From assembly GCA_903927005.1 (NCBI GenBank), contig CAIYLH010000047.1, positions 62,001 to 126,000 of the forward strand: a stretch of DNA of 64,000 nucleotides, in the 5' to 3' direction. Source of the stretch: an uncultured Pseudomonadota bacterium. GTDB taxonomy: Bacteria; Pseudomonadota; Gammaproteobacteria; Steroidobacterales; Steroidobacteraceae. Positions 1-8,941 of this stretch are shown in pieces. The notes beneath the pieces are model-generated. The model had not been told where the DNA came from. It made no database searches and saw only the letters and a program-made list of their open reading frames with translations. The stretch's first letter is position 1, and every line of letters begins with the position of its first letter. Position numbers and translations under genes: made by a program.

Positions 1-828
1 GTCGGCTCCACGCCGATCGCACGCTACATTCAGGAGCAGGCGCAGCAGCATGGCAAGCGTGTGCAGGCGCTCGGCGGCGCCAAGAACCACGCGGTCATCA
101 TGCCGGATGCGGACCTCGATGCCGCAACCGAGGCGATCATCGGCGCCGCCTACGGCTCAGCAGGCGAGCGTTGCATGGCAATCTCGGTGGCAGTGGCCGT
201 CGGTGACGCCACCGCGGACGCGCTGGTCGAGCGTCTGGCCCGTCGCGTCGGTACTCTCAAGGTCGGTGCGCCGGATGCTGCGGGTGTCGACATGGGTCCG
301 CTGGTGACCGATGCCGCGCGCGAGCGCGTGGTCGGCTACATCGATTCCGGCGTTGGCGAGGGCGCGACCCTCGTGACCGACGGTCGTGGCGTTTCGGTGC
401 CCGGGTGCGAACAGGGCTACTTCGTCGGTCCCACACTGTTCGATCGCGTGCGTCCCGAGATGCGCATCTATCGCGAAGAGATCTTCGGGCCGGTGCTGTC
501 GGTGGTGCGCGTGCCCGACTATGCCTCGGCGGTGAAGTTGATCAACAGTCACGAGTTCGCGAACGGTACTGCGGTGTTCACCCGCAGCGGCGCTGTCGCT
601 CATGCGTTCGTGCGTGACATCGAGGTTGGCATGGTTGGCGTCAATGTGCCGATTCCGGTGCCGATGGCGTTCCATAGCTTCGGTGGTTGGCGCTCGTCGC
701 TGTTCGGCGATCACCACATGCACGGCCCCGAAGGCGTGCGGTTCTACACGCGCCTGAAGACGGTGACGCAGCGCTGGCCGGAGCCGGAGTCGGTTCGCGC
801 CGACTTCTCCATTCCTACGATGAAGTGA
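1..828 (+). CDS. mmsA: CoA-acylating methylmalonate-semialdehyde dehydrogenase, 3' part
   Basis: The gene is cut by the left edge; the reading frame is open from base 1 and about 225 N-terminal residues are missing. Visible motifs are [10 protein letters not shown], the family-typical LGGAKNH, the catalytic cysteine in SAGERCMA (codon 172-174) and [13 protein letters not shown]. Replacement of the usual ALDH ELGG glutamate segment by ALGGAKNH is typical of the CoA-dependent MMSDH branch. The enzyme oxidises methylmalonate or malonate semialdehyde to propionyl-CoA or acetyl-CoA in valine, inositol or beta-alanine breakdown. Because beta-alanine catabolism ends in malonate semialdehyde, its position beside the peptide/amine gene set downstream may matter, but the 219-bp gap after it suggests a separate transcript. 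Confidence 0.93.
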   Translation, partial: VGSTPIARYIQEQAQQHGKRVQALGGAKNHAVIMPDADLDAATEAIIGAAYGSAGERCMAISVAVAVGDATADALVERLARRVGTLKVGAPDAAGVDMGPLVTDAARERVVGYIDSGVGEGATLVTDGRGVSVPGCEQGYFVGPTLFDRVRPEMRIYREEIFGPVLSVVRVPDYASAVKLINSHEFANGTAVFTRSGAVAHAFVRDIEVGMVGVNVPIPVPMAFHSFGGWRSSLFGDHHMHGPEGVRFYTRLKTVTQRWPEPESVRADFSIPTMK

Positions 829-935
829 TGCTTCGATAAGCGCTGGTGATGAGCCCCGGCCCTTGTCGGTGGTAGCCTAAGTCCACATGATCGAGCCGGC
901 CAGCCGCTGGCGGACCTCGCGGTTCGCCGGCGGAT

Positions 936-951
936 GTTGCGATCACGCAAC
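936..951. promoter_or_regulatory. Candidate operator dyad upstream of TonB receptor
   Basis: GTTGCG and CGCAAC are perfect inverted 6-bp arms around ATCA. The dyad lies about 95 bp before the receptor start, in the only sizeable gap between mmsA and the receptor. A dimeric repressor site is plausible; no regulator gene is present in the window to pair with it. It could also be a chance dyad in GC-rich DNA. Confidence 0.3.
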
Positions 952-1046
952 GGGCCGGCGGTACATTGGAAATCGGGCTGCCCCTGCCTGTCCGCGCCCG
1001 GGGTGGCAGCCCGCAGGTGTCGGGCGTCGTTGACCGGAGTATTCAG

Positions 1047-3311
1047 ATGAATTCCACCAAGATTTTCTACTCCCGCGTTGCGTTGGTAGTCTCAGGCGTC
1101 CTTGCGGCAGCAACCGCCGCTGCCGCCCCGGCGATCGATACCGGCCGGCTCGAAGAAGTCGTCGTCACGGCCCAGCGACGCGCCGAGTCGGCGCAGGACG
1201 TCGGCATCGCGCTGTCGGTGCTGTCGGTCGACAGCCTCAAGGACGCTGGCGTCGCGAACGTCAACGATCTGCAGAATGCCACGCCGAGCCTCGAGGTCGA
1301 GCCGGCGTTCGGCAGCGGCCAGCCTCAGTTCCGCCTGCGCGGCGTGGGCTTCATCGACTACACCTCAAACAACAGCTCGCCGGTCGGCGTCAGCGTCGAT
1401 GGTGTCGCGCTGCCGTTTCCGATCCAGACGCAGGGGCAGGTGTTCGACGTGAGCCGCATCGAAGTGCTGCGCGGCCCGCAGGGCACGCTCTATGGCCGCA
1501 ACACGACTGGCGGTGCGGTCAACTTCATTTCGAACCGGCCGACGCGCGAGTTGCATGCTGGCGCCGACGTCGAGTTCGGCTCCCATAATGCGCTGGTGAC
1601 CGAGGCCTTCCTGTCCGGTCCGCTCGGTGAGTCTCTCAGTGGCCGCATCGCGGTTGCCGCCGAACAGGGGGGTGCCTGGCAGCGCAATCGCGCCACCGGC
1701 GAGGAGCTGGGCGACAAGGACAAGCTCGCGGCCCGCGTTCAGCTGCTGTGGACGATCTCCGATGGCACGGACGTGCGGTTGTCGCTGCACTCCTCCAAGG
1801 ACAAGTCGGACGCCTACGGTCTGCAGCTGTTCTCGTCGTTCACGCCGGCGCCGACCGATGGCGAGGGCGTGCCGCTGTTCCCGAATCTTGCGGCAGACAC
1901 GAGCCCCTACGCGACCGGCTGGAGCCTTCGCCCGGCCTTCGCGCAGGCGGTCGGTATCTCGCCGAACTCCAAGCCCGGGGTCAACAACACCAATAACGGC
2001 GCCAGTCTCGACGTCAACGTTGACCTCGGCGCGGCCACACTGACCAGCATCACGGCCTATAACAAGCTGGCCCGCCACGAGCTCAACGACTGGGATGCGA
2101 CCGCATACATCGAGTCGGACGTCTACTTTGAGAGCGGCGCAAAATCGTTCTCGCAGGAAGTGCGCATCGCATCGAAGCCAGCTGCCACGCTCGACTGGCT
2201 TGCCGGCCTCTATTACGCGGACGACAAGCTGCACGAACAGTTCAACAACGATTTCGCACAGCGCCTGGGTGGTGCGGCGCGTACCGAGTACTCCCAGAAT
2301 GGCACGTCATTCGGGTTGTTCGGTCAGACTGGCTACAAGTTCACTGACAAGCTGAAGGGTGTACTCGGCCTGCGCTACGAGCATGAAAAGCGTGAGCTGG
2401 AGGGGCTGACGACCCTGTTCGCGGTGGGCAATCCGCCGAATTTCGCCGACGTCGCCAGCGCCGCCAACCCCACTGGCCTGACCTTCGACCTCAGCAGCGG
2501 CTCGCAGTCGCGCTCGCTTACCAACTCCGACGTCTCCGGTAAGATTGGCCTTGAGTACCAGCTAGCGCCGCGCGATCTGCTCTACGCAACCATCAGTCGC
2601 GGCACGAAGTCCGGTGGCTTCACGGCGCACAACACCCTCACGCCACATGCAGTCGACGGCTTCAAGCCCGAGACGCTGACGGCGCTTGAAGTGGGCGTGA
2701 AGAGTGAATTTTCGTCGACGCTGCGCCTCAATTCGTCAGTGTTCCACTACGAGTACCGCGACCAGCAGATCCTGTCGAAGATCTTCGATCCGTTCTCGCA
2801 GTCCGACGTCGGTCGCTTCATCAATGCGCCGAAGTCGCGTATTGACGGCATCGAAGTGGAGCTCGAGTGGCATCCGCTGCAGGGGCTCGATATCAGCCAG
2901 TACGTCGGCTACAAGAAGGGTAAGTTCACCGAGACGATCCTCAACAGCAGCGATGTCGACTTCAACGGCCATGACATCGACTTCCCGAAGACCAGTTATG
3001 GCGGTCAGCTCGCCTACACCGTTCCGGTCGGCATTTTCAATCTGCGCGCCGAAACCAACTACAGCTACCACGACAAGTATCCACAGCTGTTCCTGCTCGG
3101 GCCTGTGTTCACCAATGACTCGTACTGGCTCGCCAATGCCAGCGTGACGTTGTCGCCGCAGGCCGGGGCGAGCTGGGGCGTGTCGCTCTGGGTGCGCAAC
3201 CTGACCGATCAGAAGTACTACCTGACCAAGAATTACTTCCTGCCGAACACCAATGTTGCTGCGGCTGGCGAGCCGACGACCTTTGGCGTGCGCCTGAAGT
3301 GGTCGTTCTGA
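1047..3311 (+). CDS. TonB-dependent outer-membrane receptor
   Basis: A 754-residue outer-membrane receptor that would take up a bulky ligand using TonB energy. Residues 1-27 form a signal peptide, EEVVVTAQRR (36-45) is a TonB-box-like segment, a plug domain follows to about residue 155 (including RIEVLRGPQGTLYGRNTTGG), and the rest is a 22-strand barrel ending in the terminal aromatic KWSF. I start it at ATG 1047 because GGAG at 1036-1039 is well spaced and the signal peptide begins there; the frame is open 27 codons further upstream. Receptors of this sequence type are common in oligotrophic proteobacteria and their ligands cannot be read from sequence. It heads the plus-strand half of the accessory region and may supply substrate to the hydrolases behind it. 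Confidence 0.92.
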   Translation: MNSTKIFYSRVALVVSGVLAAATAAAAPAIDTGRLEEVVVTAQRRAESAQDVGIALSVLSVDSLKDAGVANVNDLQNATPSLEVEPAFGSGQPQFRLRGVGFIDYTSNNSSPVGVSVDGVALPFPIQTQGQVFDVSRIEVLRGPQGTLYGRNTTGGAVNFISNRPTRELHAGADVEFGSHNALVTEAFLSGPLGESLSGRIAVAAEQGGAWQRNRATGEELGDKDKLAARVQLLWTISDGTDVRLSLHSSKDKSDAYGLQLFSSFTPAPTDGEGVPLFPNLAADTSPYATGWSLRPAFAQAVGISPNSKPGVNNTNNGASLDVNVDLGAATLTSITAYNKLARHELNDWDATAYIESDVYFESGAKSFSQEVRIASKPAATLDWLAGLYYADDKLHEQFNNDFAQRLGGAARTEYSQNGTSFGLFGQTGYKFTDKLKGVLGLRYEHEKRELEGLTTLFAVGNPPNFADVASAANPTGLTFDLSSGSQSRSLTNSDVSGKIGLEYQLAPRDLLYATISRGTKSGGFTAHNTLTPHAVDGFKPETLTALEVGVKSEFSSTLRLNSSVFHYEYRDQQILSKIFDPFSQSDVGRFINAPKSRIDGIEVELEWHPLQGLDISQYVGYKKGKFTETILNSSDVDFNGHDIDFPKTSYGGQLAYTVPVGIFNLRAETNYSYHDKYPQLFLLGPVFTNDSYWLANASVTLSPQAGASWGVSLWVRNLTDQKYYLTKNYFLPNTNVAAAGEPTTFGVRLKWSF

Positions 3312-3334
3312 GCGGTACTGCGGGGGAGGCTTAA

Positions 3335-4303
3335 GTGAGCATCGCCGCAAGGATCTCGATCGGACTGGCGCTGGGGCTCACGCTCGCAGTGCTCGGGCTC
3401 TGGGCGTGGCTGCGTGGCCCGGACATTCCGTATCAGGAGCTGGAGGCGCGTTACGCGAGCAAGGGCTCGGCTTACGTCGACCTGCCCGGTGGCGTGCACC
3501 TGCACTATCGCGCCAGCGGTGACGCGGCCGCGCCGGTGCTCGTGCTGGTGCACGGCTACGGTGACTCGTTCACCTCCTGGGATGGCTGGACCGAGGTGCT
3601 GGCGACGAAGTTCCGCGTGCTCAGTGTCGACTTGCCGGGACACGGGCTGACGCGCGCACCGGATGGCTATGCGCTTTCTTCCGACAGCTACGTCGACCTG
3701 CTCGAGGCGTTCGCCGCGCAGCTGGGCCTGCCGAAGTTCGCGCTCGCCGGAAATTCAATGGGCGGTGGAGTGGCGTGGCGATATGCGGTGAGCCACGCTG
3801 AGCGCTTGAGCGCGCTGGTGCTGGTGGACGCGGCTGGCTGGCCATTGGCGGCGCCGAAGGAGCTGCCGTTGGCGTTCCGTATCCTGCAGTACCGTGCTGG
3901 TCGCTGGCTGCTCGCACATATCGATAACCGGCCGCTGATTGAGCAAGGACTGAAGCAGGACGTCTACGATCCGGCTGTGATTGCCGACGCATTCGTCGAT
4001 CGCTGGGCGGCGCTGCAGCGCGCGCCTGGCCATCGGGCGATCCTGATGTCGGCAAATCCGAGCTCCTTCACCAGCGCGAGCGACGAGCTGCTGTCGGTGA
4101 TCCACGTGCCGACGCTCGTGCTGCACGGCGAGTCGGACACGCTGATTCCGATTGCCGCTGGCCGGCGCTTCGCCGCAGCGATTGCCGGCGCGCGGCTGCT
4201 GAGCTATCCGAACGTCGGCCATCTGCCACAGGTCGAGATCCCGGCGCGTTCCGCTGCCGATGTTGGGGCGTTCCTGGAGGCGCTGCAGGCCGGCACGCCG
4301 TGA
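3335..4303 (+). CDS. Alpha/beta hydrolase, membrane-anchored
   Basis: A 322-residue alpha/beta hydrolase. An N-terminal hydrophobic helix (about residues 5-25) suggests a membrane anchor or uncleaved signal. The core shows the oxyanion segment HGYGDS, the nucleophile elbow GNSMGG with Ser141, the acid region LHGESDTLIP and the C-terminal histidine in NVGHLPQ. These predict an esterase, lipase, haloalkane dehalogenase or C-C hydrolase; the family does not fix the substrate. It starts with GTG 23 bp after the receptor gene and overlaps the next gene by 4 bp (GTGA), so receptor, hydrolase and TPR protein are probably one transcript. Confidence 0.85.
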   Translation: MSIAARISIGLALGLTLAVLGLWAWLRGPDIPYQELEARYASKGSAYVDLPGGVHLHYRASGDAAAPVLVLVHGYGDSFTSWDGWTEVLATKFRVLSVDLPGHGLTRAPDGYALSSDSYVDLLEAFAAQLGLPKFALAGNSMGGGVAWRYAVSHAERLSALVLVDAAGWPLAAPKELPLAFRILQYRAGRWLLAHIDNRPLIEQGLKQDVYDPAVIADAFVDRWAALQRAPGHRAILMSANPSSFTSASDELLSVIHVPTLVLHGESDTLIPIAAGRRFAAAIAGARLLSYPNVGHLPQVEIPARSAADVGAFLEALQAGTP

Positions 4304-5670
4304 GTGTCGTGCACGACTACCTGGGCAACCCCGTGACGGCCGGTGGTGCTGCGACCCTTGCCGCGATCGACGGCTTTGTCGCGGGCTTCCTCGGCTACGA
4401 GCCGCGCATCCTCGAGGTGCTAGCGGCCGCCGACGCTGACCCGGATCACTGCCTCGCGAACACTTACGCCGGTTGGCTATGGATGTTCGCCGAGTCGCCC
4501 ATCGGGCCGGTGAATGCAGCGCGTTATCTGCAGCGCGCCCGTGCGAGCCAGGCAGGGGCGACTTTGCGCGAGCGGCAGAACGTCGATTTGCTGGCGCGCT
4601 GGATAGCGGCCGACATCGACGGCGCTACCGCGGTCGCCGACCTGATCCTGGAGCGCTCGCCGCGGGATCTGGCGGCACTGAAACTGCACCAGTACCTGAA
4701 CTTTAACCGTGGCAACTGCCCCGCAATGCTGCGGGTGGCGCTCGGTTCGCTGCCGGCGGCGGGCGATATCGCCCAGCTGCACGGCATGCTGGCGTTCGCC
4801 TACGAGCAGTGCCACCTGCTGCCGGAGGCCGAGGCGGCAGCGCGTGCGGCGCTGGCGCTCTATGCGCGCGAGCCGTGGGCGCAGCACGCGCTCGCGCACG
4901 TGATGCTCACGCAGGGCCGCATCCTCGAGGGGATCGACCTGCTCGAGGCGGCAACAGCCGACTGGGATGGCCTGACGTCGTTCCTGTACACCCACAACTG
5001 GTGGCATCTGGCGGTGTTCTACATCTCCGAGGGTCGATTCGATGAGGCGCTCGGGATCTACGACCGGCATGTCTGGGGGCGCGACCGGGATTACTCGCAG
5101 GACCAGATCGGGGCGGTGTCGTTGCTTGCGCGCCTGGAGCTGGCCGGCCAGTCGGTCGGCGAGCGCTGGTCAGCCGTGGCGCATTACCTCGCAGAACGGC
5201 GTGGCGACGTGGTCGAGCCGTTCCTGACGCTGCAGTACCTGTATGGCCTCGCGCGGGCCGGGCGCGCGGAGGCGGACGAGCTGCTGGACGCCATCGGTCG
5301 GCACGCCAATGAGGCACCAGCCGCCGTACGCGGCGTCTGGGCCGATATCGCGCGGCCGGCGGCCTATGGGTTGGTCGCTCATGCGCGCGGCGACTACGTG
5401 ACCTGCAGGGCGCAGCTGCGGCCCGCGCTGGGCCGGCTGCTGGAGATTGGGGGTAGCCACGCGCAGCGTGACCTGTTCCAGCAGATCTATCTGGACAGCC
5501 TCGTGCATAGCGGCGCGTGCACCGCCGCGCAGCAGTTGCTGGAGGAGCGTCGGCGGGCAGAGCCTGATGGGGTTGCCCTCAACCGTACGCTCGCCGCTCT
5601 GTATGGGCAGTTGCGCCTGCCCGCGCAGGCGGCGGCCGCCGCTGCCCGCGCTGATCGGCCGCGTCGCTGA
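4300..5670 (+). CDS. TTC38-family TPR protein
   Basis: A 456-residue soluble alpha-helical protein of the tetratricopeptide repeat 38 type. Family-like segments are the aromatic-rich HNWWHLAVFYI, the GRFDEALGIYDRHVW repeat and HALAHVMLTQGR. Its length is close to eukaryotic TTC38 (about 470 residues). TPR proteins usually bind protein partners; bacterial members of this family have no assigned function that I know of. The GTG start overlaps the preceding hydrolase stop by 4 bp and the next hydrolase starts 11 bp downstream, so it sits inside a hydrolase-TTC38-hydrolase unit. No signal peptide is visible. Confidence 0.75.
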   Translation: MSVVHDYLGNPVTAGGAATLAAIDGFVAGFLGYEPRILEVLAAADADPDHCLANTYAGWLWMFAESPIGPVNAARYLQRARASQAGATLRERQNVDLLARWIAADIDGATAVADLILERSPRDLAALKLHQYLNFNRGNCPAMLRVALGSLPAAGDIAQLHGMLAFAYEQCHLLPEAEAAARAALALYAREPWAQHALAHVMLTQGRILEGIDLLEAATADWDGLTSFLYTHNWWHLAVFYISEGRFDEALGIYDRHVWGRDRDYSQDQIGAVSLLARLELAGQSVGERWSAVAHYLAERRGDVVEPFLTLQYLYGLARAGRAEADELLDAIGRHANEAPAAVRGVWADIARPAAYGLVAHARGDYVTCRAQLRPALGRLLEIGGSHAQRDLFQQIYLDSLVHSGACTAAQQLLEERRRAEPDGVALNRTLAALYGQLRLPAQAAAAAARADRPRR

Positions 5671-5681
5671 CAGGGGCGCCG

Positions 5682-6491
5682 ATGGCGATTTTCGCGCGCC
5701 CCGGAGTGGAGCTGTACTACGAGCTGGACGGCACGGGCCCGTCTTTGCTGCTGCTACCCGGGCTTGCCAGCGACTCGCAGAGCTGGGCGCCGGTGCGCGC
5801 GGCCTTGGCGCGGAACTTCCGCCTGGTACTGCCCGATATCCGCGGCGCGGGCCGCACGTTGCCCCATGACGCACCGGTGTCTATGGAGCTGCTGGCGGAG
5901 GACGCGCTCGCGCTGCTCGACCACCTCGGGATTGCTCGCGCGCATGTGCTGGGTCACTCGCTCGGTGGGCTCGTCGCGCACCGACTCGCGGTGGCGGCGC
6001 CGGATCGGGTGGATCAGCTCGTGCTGGCGGCCAGTGGCGCGATCGACGCGCGCGGCGCTGGACTGCTGGGTGACCTTGCCACGGCCCGCGAGGCCGGGCT
6101 GCCGGCTGACTTGTGGTTCCGCCTGCTCTTCCAGTGGTTGTTCCGGCCTGACTTCTTCGCCGACCCCCGTCGCGTCGCCGATGCCGCTCGGCTGGCAGCG
6201 GCCTACCCGTATCCGCAGCCCGCAGCCGCGTTTCGGGCGCAGCTCGCGGCGGCCGTAGCCGGCGCGCCGCGGGGCGGTGACAGGATTACGGCGCCGACGC
6301 TGGTGCTGTGTGGGGCGTTGGACCTGTTGCTCGTGCCGGCCGCAAGTCGAGCGAGCTTTGCGGACCTGAACGGGGTCCACTGCAGCGAGTTGGCGGACGC
6401 CGCCCACTCGCTGCACTGGGATCAGCCGGCGGCGTTCGTAGCGGCCGTGACCGAGTTCCTCACTGCGGGCAGAGCAGCATTCCGCCGATGA
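5682..6491 (+). CDS. Alpha/beta hydrolase
   Basis: A 269-residue cytoplasmic alpha/beta hydrolase. It begins at ATG with no signal peptide. LLLPGLASDSQSW is the oxyanion loop, GHSLGG holds the nucleophile Ser93, the acid is in CGALDLL and the base in DAAHSLHWDQP. The style resembles 3-oxoadipate enol-lactonase and related hydrolases, but the substrate is open. It starts 11 bp after the TTC38 gene. Its last 32 bases overlap the 3' end of the convergent EamA transporter gene on the other strand. Confidence 0.85.
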   Translation: MAIFARPGVELYYELDGTGPSLLLLPGLASDSQSWAPVRAALARNFRLVLPDIRGAGRTLPHDAPVSMELLAEDALALLDHLGIARAHVLGHSLGGLVAHRLAVAAPDRVDQLVLAASGAIDARGAGLLGDLATAREAGLPADLWFRLLFQWLFRPDFFADPRRVADAARLAAAYPYPQPAAAFRAQLAAAVAGAPRGGDRITAPTLVLCGALDLLLVPAASRASFADLNGVHCSELADAAHSLHWDQPAAFVAAVTEFLTAGRAAFRR

Positions 6492-7347
6492 TCGCGGCGA
6501 TGCAGGCGTATTGCAGCCTGCTGATGTTTTCCTTCAGCACCAGGGCGGCGAACACCAGCGTCACGACCGGATAGGCGCCGGTCAGCGGCGTCACGAACGA
6601 GATCGGTCCGTAGCGGTTGGCGATGATCACGCCCAGATCCCCGCCAGCCAGCATTCCCATCGGCACGAACGAGTGCACCCATCCGCGCACCGAGTGGCTG
6701 CCGCTGCGGCCCTTGAGCAGGCCATAGATGCCGAGCGTGAGTGCGCCGCCAATCGTGCTGCACAGCGCGAGGTTGACCTCGTCCGCCTGCGCCAATCCGT
6801 AAGAGTACTTCACCAGTGTCTGGGATGAAGCCCACATCACCAGCGCGATCAGAGACAGGGGAATCCAGCGCCGGCCGGTCAGCTTCTGCTCGGCATCGGG
6901 CGGCGAGTAGGACAGGCCCAGGCAACCGCCGATCACAAGCGTGACCGCGCCGTACTGCAGGGGGCTTAGTGTTTCGCCAAGAAACCAGTGTGCGAACACG
7001 ACCGTTAGCGCCGGATACGCGGCGGAAAGCGTCCCGACGATGGTGATGGGGCCTGCGACGATCGACTCGAAGTAGAGGATCCAGCCGGTGCCCTCCAGCA
7101 TGTAGGCCAGTACGCCATAGACGAGAAACGGGTGTCCGTCCGACGCCAGCAGCGAGGGATGGTCCTGGCTGAGGAAGTAGCTCAGGTTGATCACGGATTT
7201 GGCCAGCACAAAGTACAGGCAGAAGCGGGCCGGCGGCACTTCGCCGATCCATTTCTTCACCAGTCCCTGGCCGAGGCCATACAGCAGCAGGGCGATCATG
7301 GCCGGCGTGAGCCACATCAGCAGCGGGGCGGAGGCGGGTGCGTTCAT
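6460..7347 (-). CDS. EamA/DMT-family transporter
   Basis: A 295-residue integral membrane protein with about ten hydrophobic segments and two repeated halves, the pattern of the drug/metabolite transporter (EamA) superfamily. Conserved-type pieces are GTLSAAYPALTVVFAHW in the first half and PLTGAYPVVTLVFAALVL in the second, each followed by an ENIS/ETLS loop. Members export amino acids, amines or metabolites, but the substrate cannot be assigned. It is the only gene here opposed to the surrounding plus-strand array; it is divergent from the aldehyde dehydrogenase gene, with about 100 bp between the two starts. Confidence 0.88.
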   Translation of the reverse strand: MNAPASAPLLMWLTPAMIALLLYGLGQGLVKKWIGEVPPARFCLYFVLAKSVINLSYFLSQDHPSLLASDGHPFLVYGVLAYMLEGTGWILYFESIVAGPITIVGTLSAAYPALTVVFAHWFLGETLSPLQYGAVTLVIGGCLGLSYSPPDAEQKLTGRRWIPLSLIALVMWASSQTLVKYSYGLAQADEVNLALCSTIGGALTLGIYGLLKGRSGSHSVRGWVHSFVPMGMLAGGDLGVIIANRYGPISFVTPLTGAYPVVTLVFAALVLKENISRLQYACIAAIIGGMLLCPQ

Positions 7348-7435
7348 CGCGCATTGTGGCGTGCCCTGTACGGCGACGCTACCGGCCCGGAACGGCTCTC
7401 GGGCATGATAGCCGCAGGCCGGGTTCGGCCCTGCT

Positions 7436-7441
7436 AAGGAG
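7436..7441 (+). promoter_or_regulatory. Ribosome binding site fixing GTG start of ALDH
   Basis: AAGGAG lies 9 bases before the GTG at 7451. It supports the GTG start, which also aligns with the ALDH N-terminus INGAWVDAQTD. Confidence 0.6.
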
Positions 7442-7450
7442 CGAGGCTAC

Positions 7451-8941
7451 GTGCACAAGATCCTGATCAACGGAGCGTGGGTTGACGCGCAGACGGATGC
7501 TAGCCGCGAGATCCAGAATCCCGCGACACTCAAGCCGCTCGGCGTCGTGCCGGAGTGTGGGCCTGAGGATGTGGCACGGGCGGTGGCGGCCGCGCGTGCC
7601 GCCCAGCGCGACTGGTGGAAGGTCCCTGCGGTGGAGAAGGCGGGCCTGATGCGTGAGATCGGCGCGCGGATCCGCGCGCGTGAGCAGGCGTTGGCCACGC
7701 TCATGACGCAGGAAACCGGCAAGCCGCTGGTCGAGTCGATCGACTGCATTGACTGGGTCGCGGCGTGCTTCGAGTACTACGGCGAGGTAGCTCGTTCAAG
7801 CTACGGCAATTCGATTCCGCCCGTGGCGCCGCACCAGATCAATTTCACCATCAAGGAGCCGTTTGGCGTGGTCGCGGCGATAGCGCCGTTCAATTTCCCG
7901 CTGTTGCTGATGGCGTGGAAGGTGGCGCCGGCTATCGCGGCCGGCAATACGGTCGTCTGCAAGCCGCCACACCAGAATCCGTTGTCGAACCTTTTGCTCG
8001 CCGAGGTCTACGACATTCTGCCGCCGGGTGTCGTGAACGTGCTGACCGGAGGGCCCGACACCGGCGCGGCGCTAGTCGATCACCCGGATGTCGACATGAT
8101 CGCGTTCACCGGCTCCACTGCCGTGGGTCGCAAGGTCGCCGCGGCGGCCGGCGCGGCACTGAAGAAGGTCAACCTCGAGCTCGGCTCGGTCGACCCATTT
8201 ATCGTCTGCAAGGACGCCGATCTTGATGTCGCTGTGCCCGGTGTCGCCTGGGCGCGGCTGCTCAACTCAGGCCAGGTTTGCACCTCTGCCAAGCGCATCT
8301 ACGTGGATCGCTCGATCGCGGACGAATTCGTCATGCGGCTGCACATGTATATCGGTGAGCTGTCAGTGGGCGATGGCATGAAGGCCGACAACGACATGGG
8401 GCCGCTGATCTCGCGAGAGGCGTCACGACGGGTCGAGGATCAGGTCGCCCGCTCGATCCGTGATGGTGCGCAGCTCGTTCTGGGCGGTTTCCGCTTCCGG
8501 CCCGAGGGCCTGCCCGGGCATTTCTTCCAGCCGACCATCCTCAAGAACGTCCGCCACGGCAGCCTGCCGACGCGTGAGGAGATCTTCGGTCCCGTATTGT
8601 CGGTCACGCCGTTCGACGACACGGACGAGGCCATTCGGTTTGCCAATGATTCGGAGTACGGCCTTGGCGCGTGCATCTACACGAACGATCTGAAGGTCGC
8701 GATGCAGGCGATGGAGTTCATCAAGGCGGGCACTTTCTGGATCAATGATCCACTCACCGACAACGAGGCGGGGCCGTTTGGCGGCATGCGCCACAGTGGT
8801 ATCGGTCGTGAACTGGGCGCCGAGGGCCTCGATGCATTCCGCGAGTCCAAGCATGTCCACATGGATTACGTGATGGAGCGCAAGAGCTGGTGGTTTCCGT
8901 ACCGCAACCGTCGCTCGCCAGGCTCCGGGGGGCACCGTTGA
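7451..8941 (+). CDS. NAD(P)-dependent aldehyde dehydrogenase
   Basis: A 496-residue ALDH-superfamily enzyme that oxidises an aldehyde to the acid. The Rossmann segment AFTGSTAVGRKVA, general-base Glu243 and catalytic Cys277 (GQVCTSAKRIY) are present, as is [10 protein letters not shown]. The normally near-invariant ELGG around the glutamate reads ELGSVDPF here, so the second glycine is replaced. The sequence is closest by eye to the succinate-semialdehyde or betaine/amino-aldehyde dehydrogenase groups. It overlaps the FAD oxidoreductase start in a TTGA junction, and such pairs typically oxidise an amine to an aldehyde and then to an acid. The true substrate is unknown. Confidence 0.9.
   Translation: MHKILINGAWVDAQTDASREIQNPATLKPLGVVPECGPEDVARAVAAARAAQRDWWKVPAVEKAGLMREIGARIRAREQALATLMTQETGKPLVESIDCIDWVAACFEYYGEVARSSYGNSIPPVAPHQINFTIKEPFGVVAAIAPFNFPLLLMAWKVAPAIAAGNTVVCKPPHQNPLSNLLLAEVYDILPPGVVNVLTGGPDTGAALVDHPDVDMIAFTGSTAVGRKVAAAAGAALKKVNLELGSVDPFIVCKDADLDVAVPGVAWARLLNSGQVCTSAKRIYVDRSIADEFVMRLHMYIGELSVGDGMKADNDMGPLISREASRRVEDQVARSIRDGAQLVLGGFRFRPEGLPGHFFQPTILKNVRHGSLPTREEIFGPVLSVTPFDDTDEAIRFANDSEYGLGACIYTNDLKVAMQAMEFIKAGTFWINDPLTDNEAGPFGGMRHSGIGRELGAEGLDAFRESKHVHMDYVMERKSWWFPYRNRRSPGSGGHR

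Noticed and set aside
1365-2234. Long minus-strand open frame antisense to the TonB receptor
   Set aside because: High GC keeps antisense frames open; the receptor on the plus strand is fully conserved and this frame has no recognisable motif.
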